Source: Lutimaribacter saemankumensis
Lineage (GTDB): Bacteria > Pseudomonadota > Alphaproteobacteria > Rhodobacterales > Rhodobacteraceae
Assembly: GCF_900100005.1 (NCBI RefSeq)
Contig: NZ_FNEB01000002.1
Location: 124,001-188,000 of the forward strand
Length of the DNA: 64,000 bases
Reading direction: 5' to 3'
How positions within the stretch are numbered: the first letter of the stretch is position 1; every line of letters starts with the position of its first letter. Below, one piece after another: positions 1 through 8,897 of the stretch. Under the pieces are notes generated by a model, which saw only the letters and a list, made by a program, of their open reading frames with translations, had not been told where the DNA came from and made no database searches. Made by a program: the position numbers and the translations under genes.

Positions 1-753
1 ACCACCATCGCCGGCGGCAATCTGTGGGTGTTGGGGCCGACCTTCCAGAACACGGCGGACCGCCTGGTGAACTATGCCACGGCGCAGGGCAAATCCCGCA
101 TCCTGGTCGTGCATTCCAGCGACGTGGCGGGGCAGTTGGGCAACCAGGCGATCCAGCAGGCGATTTCGACGGCCGGCGCGACGCTGGCGGGCACGGTCTC
201 GCACGAATTCTCCCAGCAGGGCGTGGTCAACGCTGTCCCGCAAATCGTCTCGACCGCGCGCGGCAATGCGGCCGATGCCATCTTCATGACGGCGAATTCC
301 GCCGGCGCGCTTCCCCTGCTCAGCCAGATGCTGCCCGAGGCCGGGCTTGGCCCCGACGTGGCGCAGTATATCGGCCTGTCGCGCTGGGATATCCCGGCCC
401 AGACGCTGGACCTGCCGGGCGTGCAGAACGGCTGGTTCGCCGTTCCCGACCCGCAGAAATCCGCCGCGTTCCGCAGCCGCTACGAGGCGGCGAACGGTTC
501 GGCGCCGCATCCGATCGGGTCGCTTGCCTATGACGGCATCGCGGCCATCGGCGCGCTGGTGAAAAATGGCCAGTCGAACGCGCTCAGCGGGGCCGCGCTG
601 ACGCAGAGCGCGGGCTTTCAGGGAACTGGCGGTATTTTCCGCCTGCTGCCCAATGGCACGAACCAGCGCGGCCTTGCCGTGGCCACGATCCGCAACAGAC
701 AGGTGGTTGTGATTGACCCAGCTCCAAGAGCATTCGGCGGCGCCGGCCTCTGA
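1..753 (+). CDS. Periplasmic-binding-fold protein, LpoA/LppC-like penicillin-binding protein activator family (3' part)
   Basis: The reading frame is open from the first base and ends at TGA 751-753, so only the C-terminal ~250 residues are present. The sequence has the alternating alpha/beta pattern of a type 1 periplasmic binding fold, and the tail (GLAVATIRNRQVVVIDPAPR) resembles alphaproteobacterial proteins annotated as penicillin-binding protein activators or LppC-family lipoproteins. By family knowledge such proteins sit in the periplasm and stimulate peptidoglycan synthases. The signal peptide or lipobox is outside the window. An ABC-type amino-acid-binding protein is the main alternative. 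Its last 41 bp overlap the predicted glnD start. Confidence 0.65.
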   Translation, partial: TTIAGGNLWVLGPTFQNTADRLVNYATAQGKSRILVVHSSDVAGQLGNQAIQQAISTAGATLAGTVSHEFSQQGVVNAVPQIVSTARGNAADAIFMTANSAGALPLLSQMLPEAGLGPDVAQYIGLSRWDIPAQTLDLPGVQNGWFAVPDPQKSAAFRSRYEAANGSAPHPIGSLAYDGIAAIGALVKNGQSNALSGAALTQSAGFQGTGGIFRLLPNGTNQRGLAVATIRNRQVVVIDPAPRAFGGAGL

Positions 754-3538
754 GCCGGCCTGGCCGTTTTCAATAGACGTCCTACCCGCCCCGGCGGCAG
801 ATCTGATCTGTCCGCCCGAGGCGATTTTCGACGCACCGCACGTCCTGACCGCACTTGCGGCGGCGCTTGACGGCACCTCGGCAGACGGGGTGCGCGCGGC
901 CGTGGTGCCGGTTCTTCTGACCGCACTGAAAAACGGGCGCGATGCGATCGCCGAGGGCTTTTCCGCCCATCCGTTCGACGCAAGGCCCACGGTCAAGGCC
1001 TATGCCTGGCTGACCGATTGCATCGTGACCAGCGCGTTGCACCTGTCGCTGGACGTGCTGCACCCGCTGCCCAACCCGACACAGGGCGAACGGCTGGCAC
1101 TGTTTGCGGTCGGCGGCTACGGCCGGGGTGAAATGGCCCCGCAATCCGATGTGGACCTGCTGTTTCTAACGCCGCACAAGATCACCCCCTGGGCCGAAAG
1201 CGTGATCGAAAGCATGCTCTACATCCTGTGGGATCTGCGGCTCAAGGTCGGCCATTCCAGCCGCACGATCCGCGACTGCATCCGGCTCGGCGGCGAGGAT
1301 TTCACCATTCGCACCGCCTTGCTCGAACACCGCTGGCTGGGCGGCGACGACCAGTTGGCGCGCGACCTGGACAAACGCCTTTGGAAAGAACTGTTCGCGG
1401 GGTCCGCTTCGGATTTCATCGAGGCGAAGCTGACCGAACGCGACACCCGCCACAAGAAACAGGGCGCCCGCTACGTCGTCGAACCGAACGTCAAGGAAGG
1501 CAAGGGCGGGCTGCGCGATCTGCAAACGCTCTACTGGATCGCGAAGTACGTGCACCGTGTCCAGAACGTGGCCGAACTGGTCAAGCTCAAGGTCTTTCGC
1601 CCCGAGGAATTCGAAACCTTCACCCGCGCCGAGAACTTTCTATGGGCAGTGCGCTGCCACCTGCACCTGATCACCCGCCGTCCTTCCGACCAGCTGACCT
1701 TCGATCTGCAGGTCGAGGTCGCCGCGCGCATGGGATATGAGGACAAGGGCGGACGGCGCGCGGTCGAACACTTCATGCAGGACTACTTCCGCCACGCGAC
1801 GGCGGTGGGCGACCTGACGCGCATCTTCCTGACCAAGCTCGAAGCGACCCACACCAAAAGCGCCCCGCTGCTGGAGCGCATCTTCCGCCGCCGCCCCCGG
1901 GTCAAGGACGGCTACGAGGTGGTGCACGGGCGGCTGGCGATCACCGACGACAAGGCGTTCCTGTCCGACAAGGTCAACATGCTGCGCCTTTTCGAGGAAG
2001 GGCTGCGCACCGGGATGCTGATCCACCCCGACGCGATGCGGCTGGTCAAGGCGAACCTGCACCTGATCGACGAAGAGATGCGCAACGACAAGGAAGCCCG
2101 GCGGATCTTCCTTGACCTGCTGCTCAAGCACGGCAACCCCGAACGGGCGCTGCGGCGCATGAACGAACTGGGTGTGCTGTCGGCGTTCCTCCCCGAGTTC
2201 GAGCCGATCGTGGCGATGATGCAATTCAACATGTATCACAGCTATACGGTGGACGAGCATACGATCCAGTGCATCCGCGTCCTCAGTCAGATCGAACACG
2301 GCGAACTGCAGGAGGAACTGCCCGTTGCAAGCGGCATCCTGAAGGCCGGGGTCAATCGACGTGTGCTGTATACCGCGCTTCTGCTTCACGACATCGGCAA
2401 GGGCCGGGACGAGGATCACTCGGTCCTCGGCGCCCAGATCGCGCGCAAGGTCGCGCCGCGACTGGGGCTGAACCGCAGCGAATGCGACACGGTGGAATGG
2501 CTGGTGCGCTATCACCTGCTGATGTCGGACATGGCGCAGAAACGCGACCTCAGCGATCCCCGAACACTGCGCGACTTTGCCAAGGCGGTGAAAACGCGCA
2601 AGCGGCTGGATCTGCTGACGGTGCTGACGGTCTGCGACATCCGCGGGGTCGGCCCCGAAACCTGGAACAACTGGAAGGCCATGCTGCTCCGCCAGCTGCA
2701 CCGCGAAACCGCGCGCGCACTGGAACATGGGTTGGAAGAGGTCAACCGCGAGAACCGCGGCGCTGAAGCCCGCCGCGCACTGCGCGAGGCCCTGGGCGAC
2801 TGGGACGCCACCATGCTCAAGGCCGAAACCGGCCGGCATTACCCGCCCTACTGGCAGGGGCTCGACACGGCGACTCAGGTGGTCTTCGCCAACCTGCTGC
2901 GCGACCTGCCAGACAACGAGATCGCGATCGACCTCGCCATCGACGACGACCGCGACGCCACCCGCGCCTGCTTCGCGTTGTCCGACCATCCCGGCATCTT
3001 CTCGCGGCTCGCAGGCGCGCTGGCGCTTGTGGGCGCCAACGTGGTCGATGCGCGCACCTACACGTCCAAGGACGGCTACGCCACGGCGGTGTTCTGGATC
3101 CAGGACGGCGACGGCGCGCCCTACGAGGCCGAGCGTTTGCCGCGCCTGCGTCAGATGATCCACAAGACCCTCAAGGGCGAGATCAAGACGACCGAGGCGA
3201 TCAAGAGCCGCGACAAGATCAAGAAACGCGAACGCGCCTTCCGCGTGCCGACCTCGATCACCTTCGACAACGAAGGCTCGGAAATCTACACCATCATCGA
3301 GGTCGACACCCGCGACCGCCCCGGCCTGCTGTTCGATCTCACGCGGACGCTGGCGAACAACAACGTCTATATCGCCTCGGCGGTGATCGCGACCTATGGC
3401 GAACAGGTGGTCGACACCTTCTACGTCAAGGACATGTTCGGCCTGAAATTCCACGCGCCCACAAAGCAGAAAACACTGGAACGCAAACTCCGCGACGCGA
3501 TCGAGGCCGGCGCCCAACGGGCGGTCTCGGGGCAGTAA
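713..3538 (+). CDS. glnD: [Protein-PII] uridylyltransferase / uridylyl-removing enzyme GlnD
   Basis: This 941-residue protein has the complete GlnD architecture. A nucleotidyltransferase motif, GGYGRGEMAPQSDVDLLFL, lies near residues 133-151; an HD hydrolase motif, LLHDIGKGRDEDH, near 555; and two ACT domains near 750-830 and 860-935. It uridylylates or deuridylylates PII proteins according to glutamine level and so controls nitrogen assimilation in the cytoplasm. The start chosen is TTG at 713, preceded by AGGTGG (701-706). It overlaps the upstream gene by 41 bp, and no ATG lies before the conserved N-terminal region (PPEAIFD). The exact start is less certain than the identity. Confidence 0.95.
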   Translation: MTQLQEHSAAPASEPAWPFSIDVLPAPAADLICPPEAIFDAPHVLTALAAALDGTSADGVRAAVVPVLLTALKNGRDAIAEGFSAHPFDARPTVKAYAWLTDCIVTSALHLSLDVLHPLPNPTQGERLALFAVGGYGRGEMAPQSDVDLLFLTPHKITPWAESVIESMLYILWDLRLKVGHSSRTIRDCIRLGGEDFTIRTALLEHRWLGGDDQLARDLDKRLWKELFAGSASDFIEAKLTERDTRHKKQGARYVVEPNVKEGKGGLRDLQTLYWIAKYVHRVQNVAELVKLKVFRPEEFETFTRAENFLWAVRCHLHLITRRPSDQLTFDLQVEVAARMGYEDKGGRRAVEHFMQDYFRHATAVGDLTRIFLTKLEATHTKSAPLLERIFRRRPRVKDGYEVVHGRLAITDDKAFLSDKVNMLRLFEEGLRTGMLIHPDAMRLVKANLHLIDEEMRNDKEARRIFLDLLLKHGNPERALRRMNELGVLSAFLPEFEPIVAMMQFNMYHSYTVDEHTIQCIRVLSQIEHGELQEELPVASGILKAGVNRRVLYTALLLHDIGKGRDEDHSVLGAQIARKVAPRLGLNRSECDTVEWLVRYHLLMSDMAQKRDLSDPRTLRDFAKAVKTRKRLDLLTVLTVCDIRGVGPETWNNWKAMLLRQLHRETARALEHGLEEVNRENRGAEARRALREALGDWDATMLKAETGRHYPPYWQGLDTATQVVFANLLRDLPDNEIAIDLAIDDDRDATRACFALSDHPGIFSRLAGALALVGANVVDARTYTSKDGYATAVFWIQDGDGAPYEAERLPRLRQMIHKTLKGEIKTTEAIKSRDKIKKRERAFRVPTSITFDNEGSEIYTIIEVDTRDRPGLLFDLTRTLANNNVYIASAVIATYGEQVVDTFYVKDMFGLKFHAPTKQKTLERKLRDAIEAGAQRAVSGQ

Positions 3539-3548
3539 AGCCGCCCCG

Positions 3549-3562
3549 CTTCATCTTGCCTC
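3549..3562 (+). repeat. Short intergenic repeat, copy 1 (CTTCATCTTGCCTC)
   Basis: The 14-bp string CTTCATCTTGCCTC lies 11 bp after the glnD stop and recurs exactly at 54303-54316, also directly after a gene end. It looks like the leading edge of a dispersed intergenic sequence found after genes. This copy is not followed by an obvious strong hairpin. The rest of the 143-bp gap to murJ holds only the murJ ribosome-binding region (AAAGGGG, 3665-3671). Confidence 0.4.
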
Positions 3563-3681
3563 GGATGCTGTGGGTGGCGAGGGCCGCGCAACTGCTCCTG
3601 CGGCGGCAAAAACACCTGTTCCCGTCACTCACGATCCGCTAAGCCACACATGGGCAAGGGACGCAAAGGGGCCGCATCACC

Positions 3682-5226
3682 ATGAAACCGATCCGCCTGA
3701 TGCGCGGTTTTCTGACCGTCGGGTTCTGGACCCTCATGAGCCGCGTCCTCGGTTTCGTGCGCGAGGTGCTGATCCTTGCCTACATCGGCCCCGGCCCGGT
3801 GATGGACGCCTTCGTCGCCGCCTTCCGGCTGCCCAACATGTTCCGCCGCTTCTTTGCCGAGGGCGCGTTCAACGCCGCCTTCGTGCCGATGTTCTCCAAG
3901 AAATACGAAGGCGACGAGGACGCGCAGAAATTCGCGCGGGACGCGTTCAACGGGTTGGCATTCGTCGTGCTGATCCTGACCGGGCTTGCGATGGTCTTCA
4001 TGCCCGCGCTGGTCTGGGCCACGGCCGAGGGGTTTGCCGGCGACGAACGGTTCGATCTGACCGTCGGATACGGGCGGATCGTCTTTCCCTATATCCTGTT
4101 CATGTCGCTTGCCGCGCTGTTTTCCGGTGTGCTGAACGCGACGGGCCGGTTCGCGGCGGCCGCCGCCGCGCCGGTTTTGCTGAACATCTTCGTCATCGCC
4201 GCGATGGTCGCGGGCGCGCGAATGGGCGGGGCCGTGATCGACTGGCTGCTCTGGGCCATTCCTGTGGCGGGCGTGGCGCAGTTGGTGCTCGTGTGGCAGG
4301 CCACCACACGGGCCGGCATCTCGATCGTGCCGGGCCGGCCACGCTGGACACCCGACATGAAACACATGATCGTCGTCGCGGTCCCGGCGGCGCTTGCCTC
4401 GGGCGTTTTGCAGATCAACCTGTTGGTGGGACAGTTGGTGGCGTCGAACACGCCCAATGCGCTGAGCTGGCTTTACGCCGCCGACCGGCTGTACCAGTTG
4501 CCGCTTGGTGTCGTGGGCATCGCCGTGGGGATCGTCCTTTTGCCCAGCCTGTCACGCCACCTGAAATCCGGCGATGCCGCTGCATCGCGCGCCTCGCTCA
4601 GCCGCGCGGGCGAGGTCAGCCTGGCCCTGACGCTGCCTGCTGCCGTGGCGCTGATGGTGATCCCGCTGCCGCTGGTGTCGGTTCTCTATGAACGCGGCCA
4701 GACCACCAGCGACGACAGCGCCGCCATCGCCGTCGCGGTGTCGATCTACGGCCTGGGGCTGCCCGCATTCGTTATGCAGAAAGTGCTGCAACCGCTGTTT
4801 TTCGCGCGCGAGGACACGCGCACGCCCTTCCGCTATGCCACCGTGGCGATGGTGGTGAACGCCATACTGGCGGTCGGTTTGTCCTATGTGATCGGCTGGA
4901 TCGCCGCGGCCATCGCCGCGACCGGGGCCGCGTGGGTGCAGACCGCTTTGCTGTGGCGCGGCACACGGCCCATGGGGGACATCGCCCGTTTCGACGACCG
5001 GTTCCGCGACCGGCTCTGGCGCATCGTGCTGGCCAGTGCGCTGATGGGCGCGGTGCTGTGGGGCGCGACGCTCGTGCTCAGCCCGTTCCTGGGTATGGCT
5101 GGCTGGCGCTATCTTGCGCTTACGGCGCTGATCGCGGTCGGGATTTTCAGCTATTTCGCCATCGCCCAGATGATCGGCGCGCTGCAATTGTCGGATTTCC
5201 GCCGGGCGTTGCGACGGGGGGACTGA
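3682..5226 (+). CDS. murJ: Lipid II flippase MurJ (MviN)
   Basis: This 514-residue polytopic membrane protein begins with the typical MurJ N terminus (RGFLTVGFWTLMSRVLGFVR) followed by VMDAFVAAFRLPNMFRRFFAEGAF, here split across the first transmembrane helices. Length and the repeated hydrophobic segments fit the 14-helix MOP-superfamily fold. It moves lipid-linked peptidoglycan precursors across the inner membrane. The ATG at 3682 follows AAAGGGG by about 10 bp. In my recollection glnD-murJ adjacency is common in Rhodobacteraceae. Confidence 0.95.
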   Translation: MKPIRLMRGFLTVGFWTLMSRVLGFVREVLILAYIGPGPVMDAFVAAFRLPNMFRRFFAEGAFNAAFVPMFSKKYEGDEDAQKFARDAFNGLAFVVLILTGLAMVFMPALVWATAEGFAGDERFDLTVGYGRIVFPYILFMSLAALFSGVLNATGRFAAAAAAPVLLNIFVIAAMVAGARMGGAVIDWLLWAIPVAGVAQLVLVWQATTRAGISIVPGRPRWTPDMKHMIVVAVPAALASGVLQINLLVGQLVASNTPNALSWLYAADRLYQLPLGVVGIAVGIVLLPSLSRHLKSGDAAASRASLSRAGEVSLALTLPAAVALMVIPLPLVSVLYERGQTTSDDSAAIAVAVSIYGLGLPAFVMQKVLQPLFFAREDTRTPFRYATVAMVVNAILAVGLSYVIGWIAAAIAATGAAWVQTALLWRGTRPMGDIARFDDRFRDRLWRIVLASALMGAVLWGATLVLSPFLGMAGWRYLALTALIAVGIFSYFAIAQMIGALQLSDFRRALRRGD

Positions 5227-5283
5227 CGCCGCGGGCCAGCCAAGCTATGGTGGCCCTTCGCGCAACAACCCGGATCGTTCCCC

Positions 5284-6795
5284 ATGTCCGACCCTGACAC
5301 CGTGACCCCGCTTATCACGGCGGCGCAGGCCTTTCCGAAGATGGAAGAGGTCGTGCTGGGTGCGCGCGACGAAGTGCTGGCCTCGTTTCGCATTTTCGAT
5401 GCGCGCACACCGCTGCGCAGTGATGCGGCGCGTGCGGCCAGGCTTGAAACCTGGGCCGACCTGATGGCACGGAAAGTCGCCGAAGGCGTGCGTGTGCGCA
5501 TCCTCATGGCGGATTTCGACCCGGTCTTTGCCGCCGACCTGCACCGCGATGCGTGGGCCAGCGCCCGTGCTCTTTGCAAGGCGCTTGGCCGTCAGGAACA
5601 GCATGACGCTCAGGTGCTGGTCGCCTGGCACGGGCAAGAGGTAGGGCCCTTCTGGAAACGCGTATTGTCCGGACAGGTCGCCACCCGGCTCAGCGCGCTC
5701 CAACAGGCGCAAGCCCCCACTGCCCCGCAGAAAGAGGCGCTTGGCGGCCGATGGACTGTGCGCCCGGTATCGCTGCACCAGAAATTCCTGGTCGCCGACG
5801 GCGAGGCGGCCGTCATCGGCGGACTGGACGTGAACCCCCGCCGCTGGGACGACCCGGACCATAAGCGCGACCCCGAAGACACCTGGCACGATATCAGCCT
5901 GCATGTGACAGGGCGTATCGCAAACGATATCCGCGCCCATTTCTGCGCCTGCTGGAACGATGCGCTGAACGTGCCAGCCCAAAGCTTTGCCGACACGCCA
6001 GCCCCGATGCCGGCCGACGCACCGCAGCGCCGCAGCACCGGTCCAAGGCTTGTGCGCACGTTGTCCCGACCCGCCGGCGGCTGGCTGCGTTTCGGCCCCG
6101 CGCCGGACATCCGCGAACACGAACAACTCCACCTCGCCGCCATCGCAAGCGCACGCGACAGCATTTACATCGAAACGCAATTCTTGCGGCACAAGCCGAT
6201 TGCGCGCGCGCTGGCCCGCGCCGCCGCCCGCGCCCCGCACCTGCAACTGATCCTGGTTCTTCCAACGGAACCCGAAAGGGTGATCTTCGGCGGAGATGAC
6301 GGCCCGGACGCCCGGCACGCCCAGGCGTTGCAGATTGACTGCCTCGACATGCTGCGCCAGGCCTTCGGCCAAAGGCTTGCCGTCGTGTCCCCGGTGCAGC
6401 CGCGCGTTGCGGATCCGGGCCAGAACGGCGATCCGGTCAAGGGTGCGGGCATCGTCTATCTTCATGCCAAGGTCACGCTGGTCGATGACCGGTTCGGGAT
6501 CGTGGGCTCGGCCAATCTGAACGGGCGCTCGATGCTGTGGGACACCGAGGCGTCGGTCCTGTTTACCGATGCGGGCCGGATTGGCGCCTTGCGCCAGGAT
6601 CTGGCGGCCAAGTGGTTGCGGGGATGGTTGCAGGATGGCGACGATCCCCGCTCGGCCGCGCTGTGGAACGGTGCCGCCCGGGAAAACGCGGCGCGCGATC
6701 CGTCGGCGCGCGAAGGCTTCGTGATGCCCTACCCCAAAGCGCGCAACCGCCGTTTCGCCCGGCGCCTGCCGTTCCTGCCGGACGCGCTGTTCTGA
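5284..6795 (+). CDS. Phospholipase D-like (HKD) family protein
   Basis: The 503-residue protein has two HKD motifs. The first, HQKFLVAD, starts at about His165 and is followed by GGLDVNPRRWDD. The second, HAKVTLVD, starts at about His394 and is followed by GSANLNGRSM. Two such motifs make one active site for phosphodiester hydrolysis or transphosphatidylation. No signal peptide or transmembrane segment is evident at the N terminus, so a cytoplasmic or peripheral protein is likely. The substrate cannot be told from sequence: phospholipase D, cardiolipin-synthase-like activity or another phosphodiester are all open. It starts 57 bp after murJ. Confidence 0.85.
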   Translation: MSDPDTVTPLITAAQAFPKMEEVVLGARDEVLASFRIFDARTPLRSDAARAARLETWADLMARKVAEGVRVRILMADFDPVFAADLHRDAWASARALCKALGRQEQHDAQVLVAWHGQEVGPFWKRVLSGQVATRLSALQQAQAPTAPQKEALGGRWTVRPVSLHQKFLVADGEAAVIGGLDVNPRRWDDPDHKRDPEDTWHDISLHVTGRIANDIRAHFCACWNDALNVPAQSFADTPAPMPADAPQRRSTGPRLVRTLSRPAGGWLRFGPAPDIREHEQLHLAAIASARDSIYIETQFLRHKPIARALARAAARAPHLQLILVLPTEPERVIFGGDDGPDARHAQALQIDCLDMLRQAFGQRLAVVSPVQPRVADPGQNGDPVKGAGIVYLHAKVTLVDDRFGIVGSANLNGRSMLWDTEASVLFTDAGRIGALRQDLAAKWLRGWLQDGDDPRSAALWNGAARENAARDPSAREGFVMPYPKARNRRFARRLPFLPDALF

Positions 6796-6805
6796 TATAA
6801 TTGCC

Positions 6806-7489
6806 TCAGTCGTGCCGCAGGCGCGCGCGCAACCGCGCCCATCCGCCCGGCGCCAGAACGATCGTCACCGCGAACCCGGCGAAGAACCCGGCCAGGTCCG
6901 CCAGCCAGGTCGCGTCGGCGCCGAACAGCAGCCCGAAGACCAGCTTGATCGCCATCAGGAACCCGATCAGCGCAAAGGCGCGTGCGCCGTTCGACCCTTT
7001 GCTGACCAGCCGTACATACAAAAGGTAGGTGAACGCGCCGATCAGCCCGTAAACCCCCGGAAAGCCACCGACCAGCCATGGCTGTGCCTCGATGAAGATC
7101 CCATGCGCCAGTGCCCCTGCCACGGTGCCCACGACGAAAACAGCCAGGATGGCCCATTGTGCCAGCACCTCGCCCACGAACTTGCCCATCGCCAGCAGCA
7201 TGACCCCCACGAACAGCGCGTGCGTGAACGTGCCGTGGACAAAGGCATATGTCAGGAACCGCATCATGTGTTCGGGCGGGTAGCGGCCGTTTTCCAGCAT
7301 CCAGCGGAACACGTCGGACGAAAACCCGTAATCCTGAATCGCGGCCACACGCCATCCCACCGCCTGCGCGCCACCGGCCAGCCCGTAGGCCCCAAGCGAA
7401 AACACCGCCTCGATCCCCATGATCGCAAGGAACAGGGCGGTTACCACCGGCGGCAGGGGGTTCACCGGGCTGATATTGGGGTTCTGCAT
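6806..7489 (-). CDS. Rhomboid-fold membrane protein lacking the catalytic dyad
   Basis: A 227-residue protein with about six hydrophobic segments and rhomboid landmarks. The HGTFTHALF segment matches the second rhomboid helix, and GGFPGVYGLIGAF matches the GxSGxxxG helix. However the Ser position reads Pro (GFPGVYG), and the C-terminal WLADLAGFFAGF segment has Asp where active rhomboids have the catalytic His (AHxxG). The Asn of helix 2 is also absent. It is therefore probably a pseudoprotease, comparable in principle to iRhoms and derlins. The start was set at ATG 7489 (MQNPNISP); a longer frame would overlap trpS. Its stop is 10 bp from the end of the convergent PLD-like gene. Confidence 0.75.
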   Translation of the reverse strand: MQNPNISPVNPLPPVVTALFLAIMGIEAVFSLGAYGLAGGAQAVGWRVAAIQDYGFSSDVFRWMLENGRYPPEHMMRFLTYAFVHGTFTHALFVGVMLLAMGKFVGEVLAQWAILAVFVVGTVAGALAHGIFIEAQPWLVGGFPGVYGLIGAFTYLLYVRLVSKGSNGARAFALIGFLMAIKLVFGLLFGADATWLADLAGFFAGFAVTIVLAPGGWARLRARLRHD

Positions 7490-7564
7490 CGCGGGCCTCT
7501 GCTTGACCATGCTTCGGGGCATGGGTAAGCCACCCGCAGCCATAAATCCAGACGGAGACCGACA

Positions 7565-8611
7565 ATGTCGGATGCAACCCAAGCGCAGCAAGCAGCGAAC
7601 GCGAAATTCAAACCGCGGGTGTTTTCCGGCATCCAGCCCTCTGGCGGGTTGACGCTGGGCAATTACCTCGGTGCGATCAAACGCTTCGTGGACATGCAAG
7701 AGCAGGGGATCGAAACGCTCTATTGCGTCGTCGACATGCACGCGATCACCGTCTGGCAGGATCCCGACGCGCTGCGCCGGCAGACGCGGGAACTGGCCGC
7801 GGGCTACCTTGCGGCGGGGCTCGATCCGTCGAAATCCATTCTTTTCAACCAGTCACAGGTCGCCGAACACGCGCAGCTTGGCTGGATCTTCAACTGCGTT
7901 GCGCGGATGGGCTGGATGAACCGCATGACCCAGTGGAAGGACAAGGCCGGCAAGAACGCCGAAAAGGCGTCGCTGGGGCTGTTCGCCTACCCGTCGCTGA
8001 TGGCGGCCGACATCCTGCTTTACCACGCCACCCATGTGCCGGTGGGCGAGGATCAGAAACAGCATGTGGAACTGACGCGCGACATCGCCGCCAAGTTCAA
8101 CAACGATTACGGCGTCGATTTCTTCCCGCTGACCGAACCTGTGATCGAAGGCGCCGCCACGCGGGTCATGAGCCTGCGCGACGGGTCCAAGAAGATGTCG
8201 AAATCCGACCCCTCGGACATGAGCCGCATCAACATGACCGATGACGCCGACACGATCGCCAAGAAAATCCGCAAGGCGAAAACCGACCCCGAGCCTTTGC
8301 CCGAAACCGTGGACGGGCTGGATGACCGGCCCGAAGCGCGCAACCTCGTTCGGATCTACGCCGCGCTGGCCGAAACCACGCCCCAAGCCGTGCTGACCGA
8401 ATTGGGCGGCAAGCAGTTTTCCGAGTTCAAGCCCGCGCTGGTCGATCTCGCCGTGGACAAGCTTGCGCCGATCTCGCAGGAAATGGGCCGCCTGATGCAG
8501 GATCCCGCCGAGATCGACCGCATTCTCGGGCAAGGGGCTGCACGCGCCCGCGCCATCGCGGCGCCGATCCTGCAGGACACCTATGACATCGTCGGCATGA
8601 TCCGCGGCTGA
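7565..8611 (+). CDS. trpS: Tryptophan-tRNA ligase
   Basis: A 348-residue class I aminoacyl-tRNA synthetase. The HIGH-type signature appears as [15 protein letters not shown] around residues 24-38, and the KMSKS loop is exact ([12 protein letters not shown], around 207-218). It charges tRNA-Trp in the cytoplasm. The size matches bacterial TrpRS. ATG at 7565 follows a purine-rich GGAGACCGACA segment. It is divergent from the rhomboid-fold gene, with 75 bp between the two starts. Confidence 0.97.
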   Translation: MSDATQAQQAANAKFKPRVFSGIQPSGGLTLGNYLGAIKRFVDMQEQGIETLYCVVDMHAITVWQDPDALRRQTRELAAGYLAAGLDPSKSILFNQSQVAEHAQLGWIFNCVARMGWMNRMTQWKDKAGKNAEKASLGLFAYPSLMAADILLYHATHVPVGEDQKQHVELTRDIAAKFNNDYGVDFFPLTEPVIEGAATRVMSLRDGSKKMSKSDPSDMSRINMTDDADTIAKKIRKAKTDPEPLPETVDGLDDRPEARNLVRIYAALAETTPQAVLTELGGKQFSEFKPALVDLAVDKLAPISQEMGRLMQDPAEIDRILGQGAARARAIAAPILQDTYDIVGMIRG

Positions 8612-8634
8612 CGCGGGTTTCATAAACTCGTTAC

Positions 8635-8667
8635 AGGGGCGTCACGGAATCGATTCGTGGCGCCCCT
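8635..8667 (+). terminator. Stem-loop downstream of trpS
   Basis: Arms AGGGGCGTCACG and CGTGGCGCCCCT pair over 12 positions, with one possible G-U pair, around a short loop built on GAATCGATTC. It begins 23 bp after the trpS stop. No T-tract follows, so it may be an mRNA-stabilising 3' hairpin or a weak terminator. Confidence 0.5.
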
Positions 8668-8824
8668 AACGTTTCGGCGTGGCTGCAAAGCTGTCCGCCG
8701 GCCGGCGCCTGTCCCCACTATCCCGCCCGGCTGCAAAACATTGGTGTGGGCGCGGTGGCGCCTTCGCAAATTTAATTTTTCAGTAGTGTCGCCCCCGGTG
8801 CAGCCCCTGTACCGGGGGCTTTTC
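8668..8824 (+). ncRNA. Possible small RNA between trpS and the DUF2157 gene
   Basis: This stretch is flanked on the left by the trpS 3' hairpin and ends at a canonical terminator, only 73 bp before the next gene. It has no convincing open frame. A terminator at this place is not needed by trpS, which already has its own hairpin, so an independent short transcript is possible. I see no match to tmRNA, 6S or SRP RNA. A leader with an attenuator for the DUF2157 gene is an equal alternative. Confidence 0.25.
8791..8824 (+). terminator. Rho-independent terminator
   Basis: GCCCCCGGT (8791-8799) pairs perfectly with ACCGGGGGC (8811-8819) across an 11-base loop and is followed by TTTT. It lies between trpS and the DUF2157 gene on the plus strand. 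Confidence 0.7.
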
Positions 8825-8897
8825 ATCCATGCGCGGGCTTGTTCTTCGCGCATTCCGGGTGTTTTGTGGAACCTGTCGCCGCATTGGAACAGTTCAA

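Noticed and set aside
1640-3517. Open frame of 625 codons on the minus strand opposite glnD
   Set aside because: It is a GC-driven shadow; glnD carries all expected catalytic motifs.
7490-7741. Upstream extension of the rhomboid-fold gene
   Set aside because: The extension would overlap trpS and has no family similarity; the hydrophobic protein begins naturally at ATG 7489.
8668-8824. tRNA, tmRNA or SRP RNA in the trpS downstream gap
   Set aside because: No T-loop GGTTCGA-type sequence, no CCA end, and no SRP tetraloop or conserved core were found.
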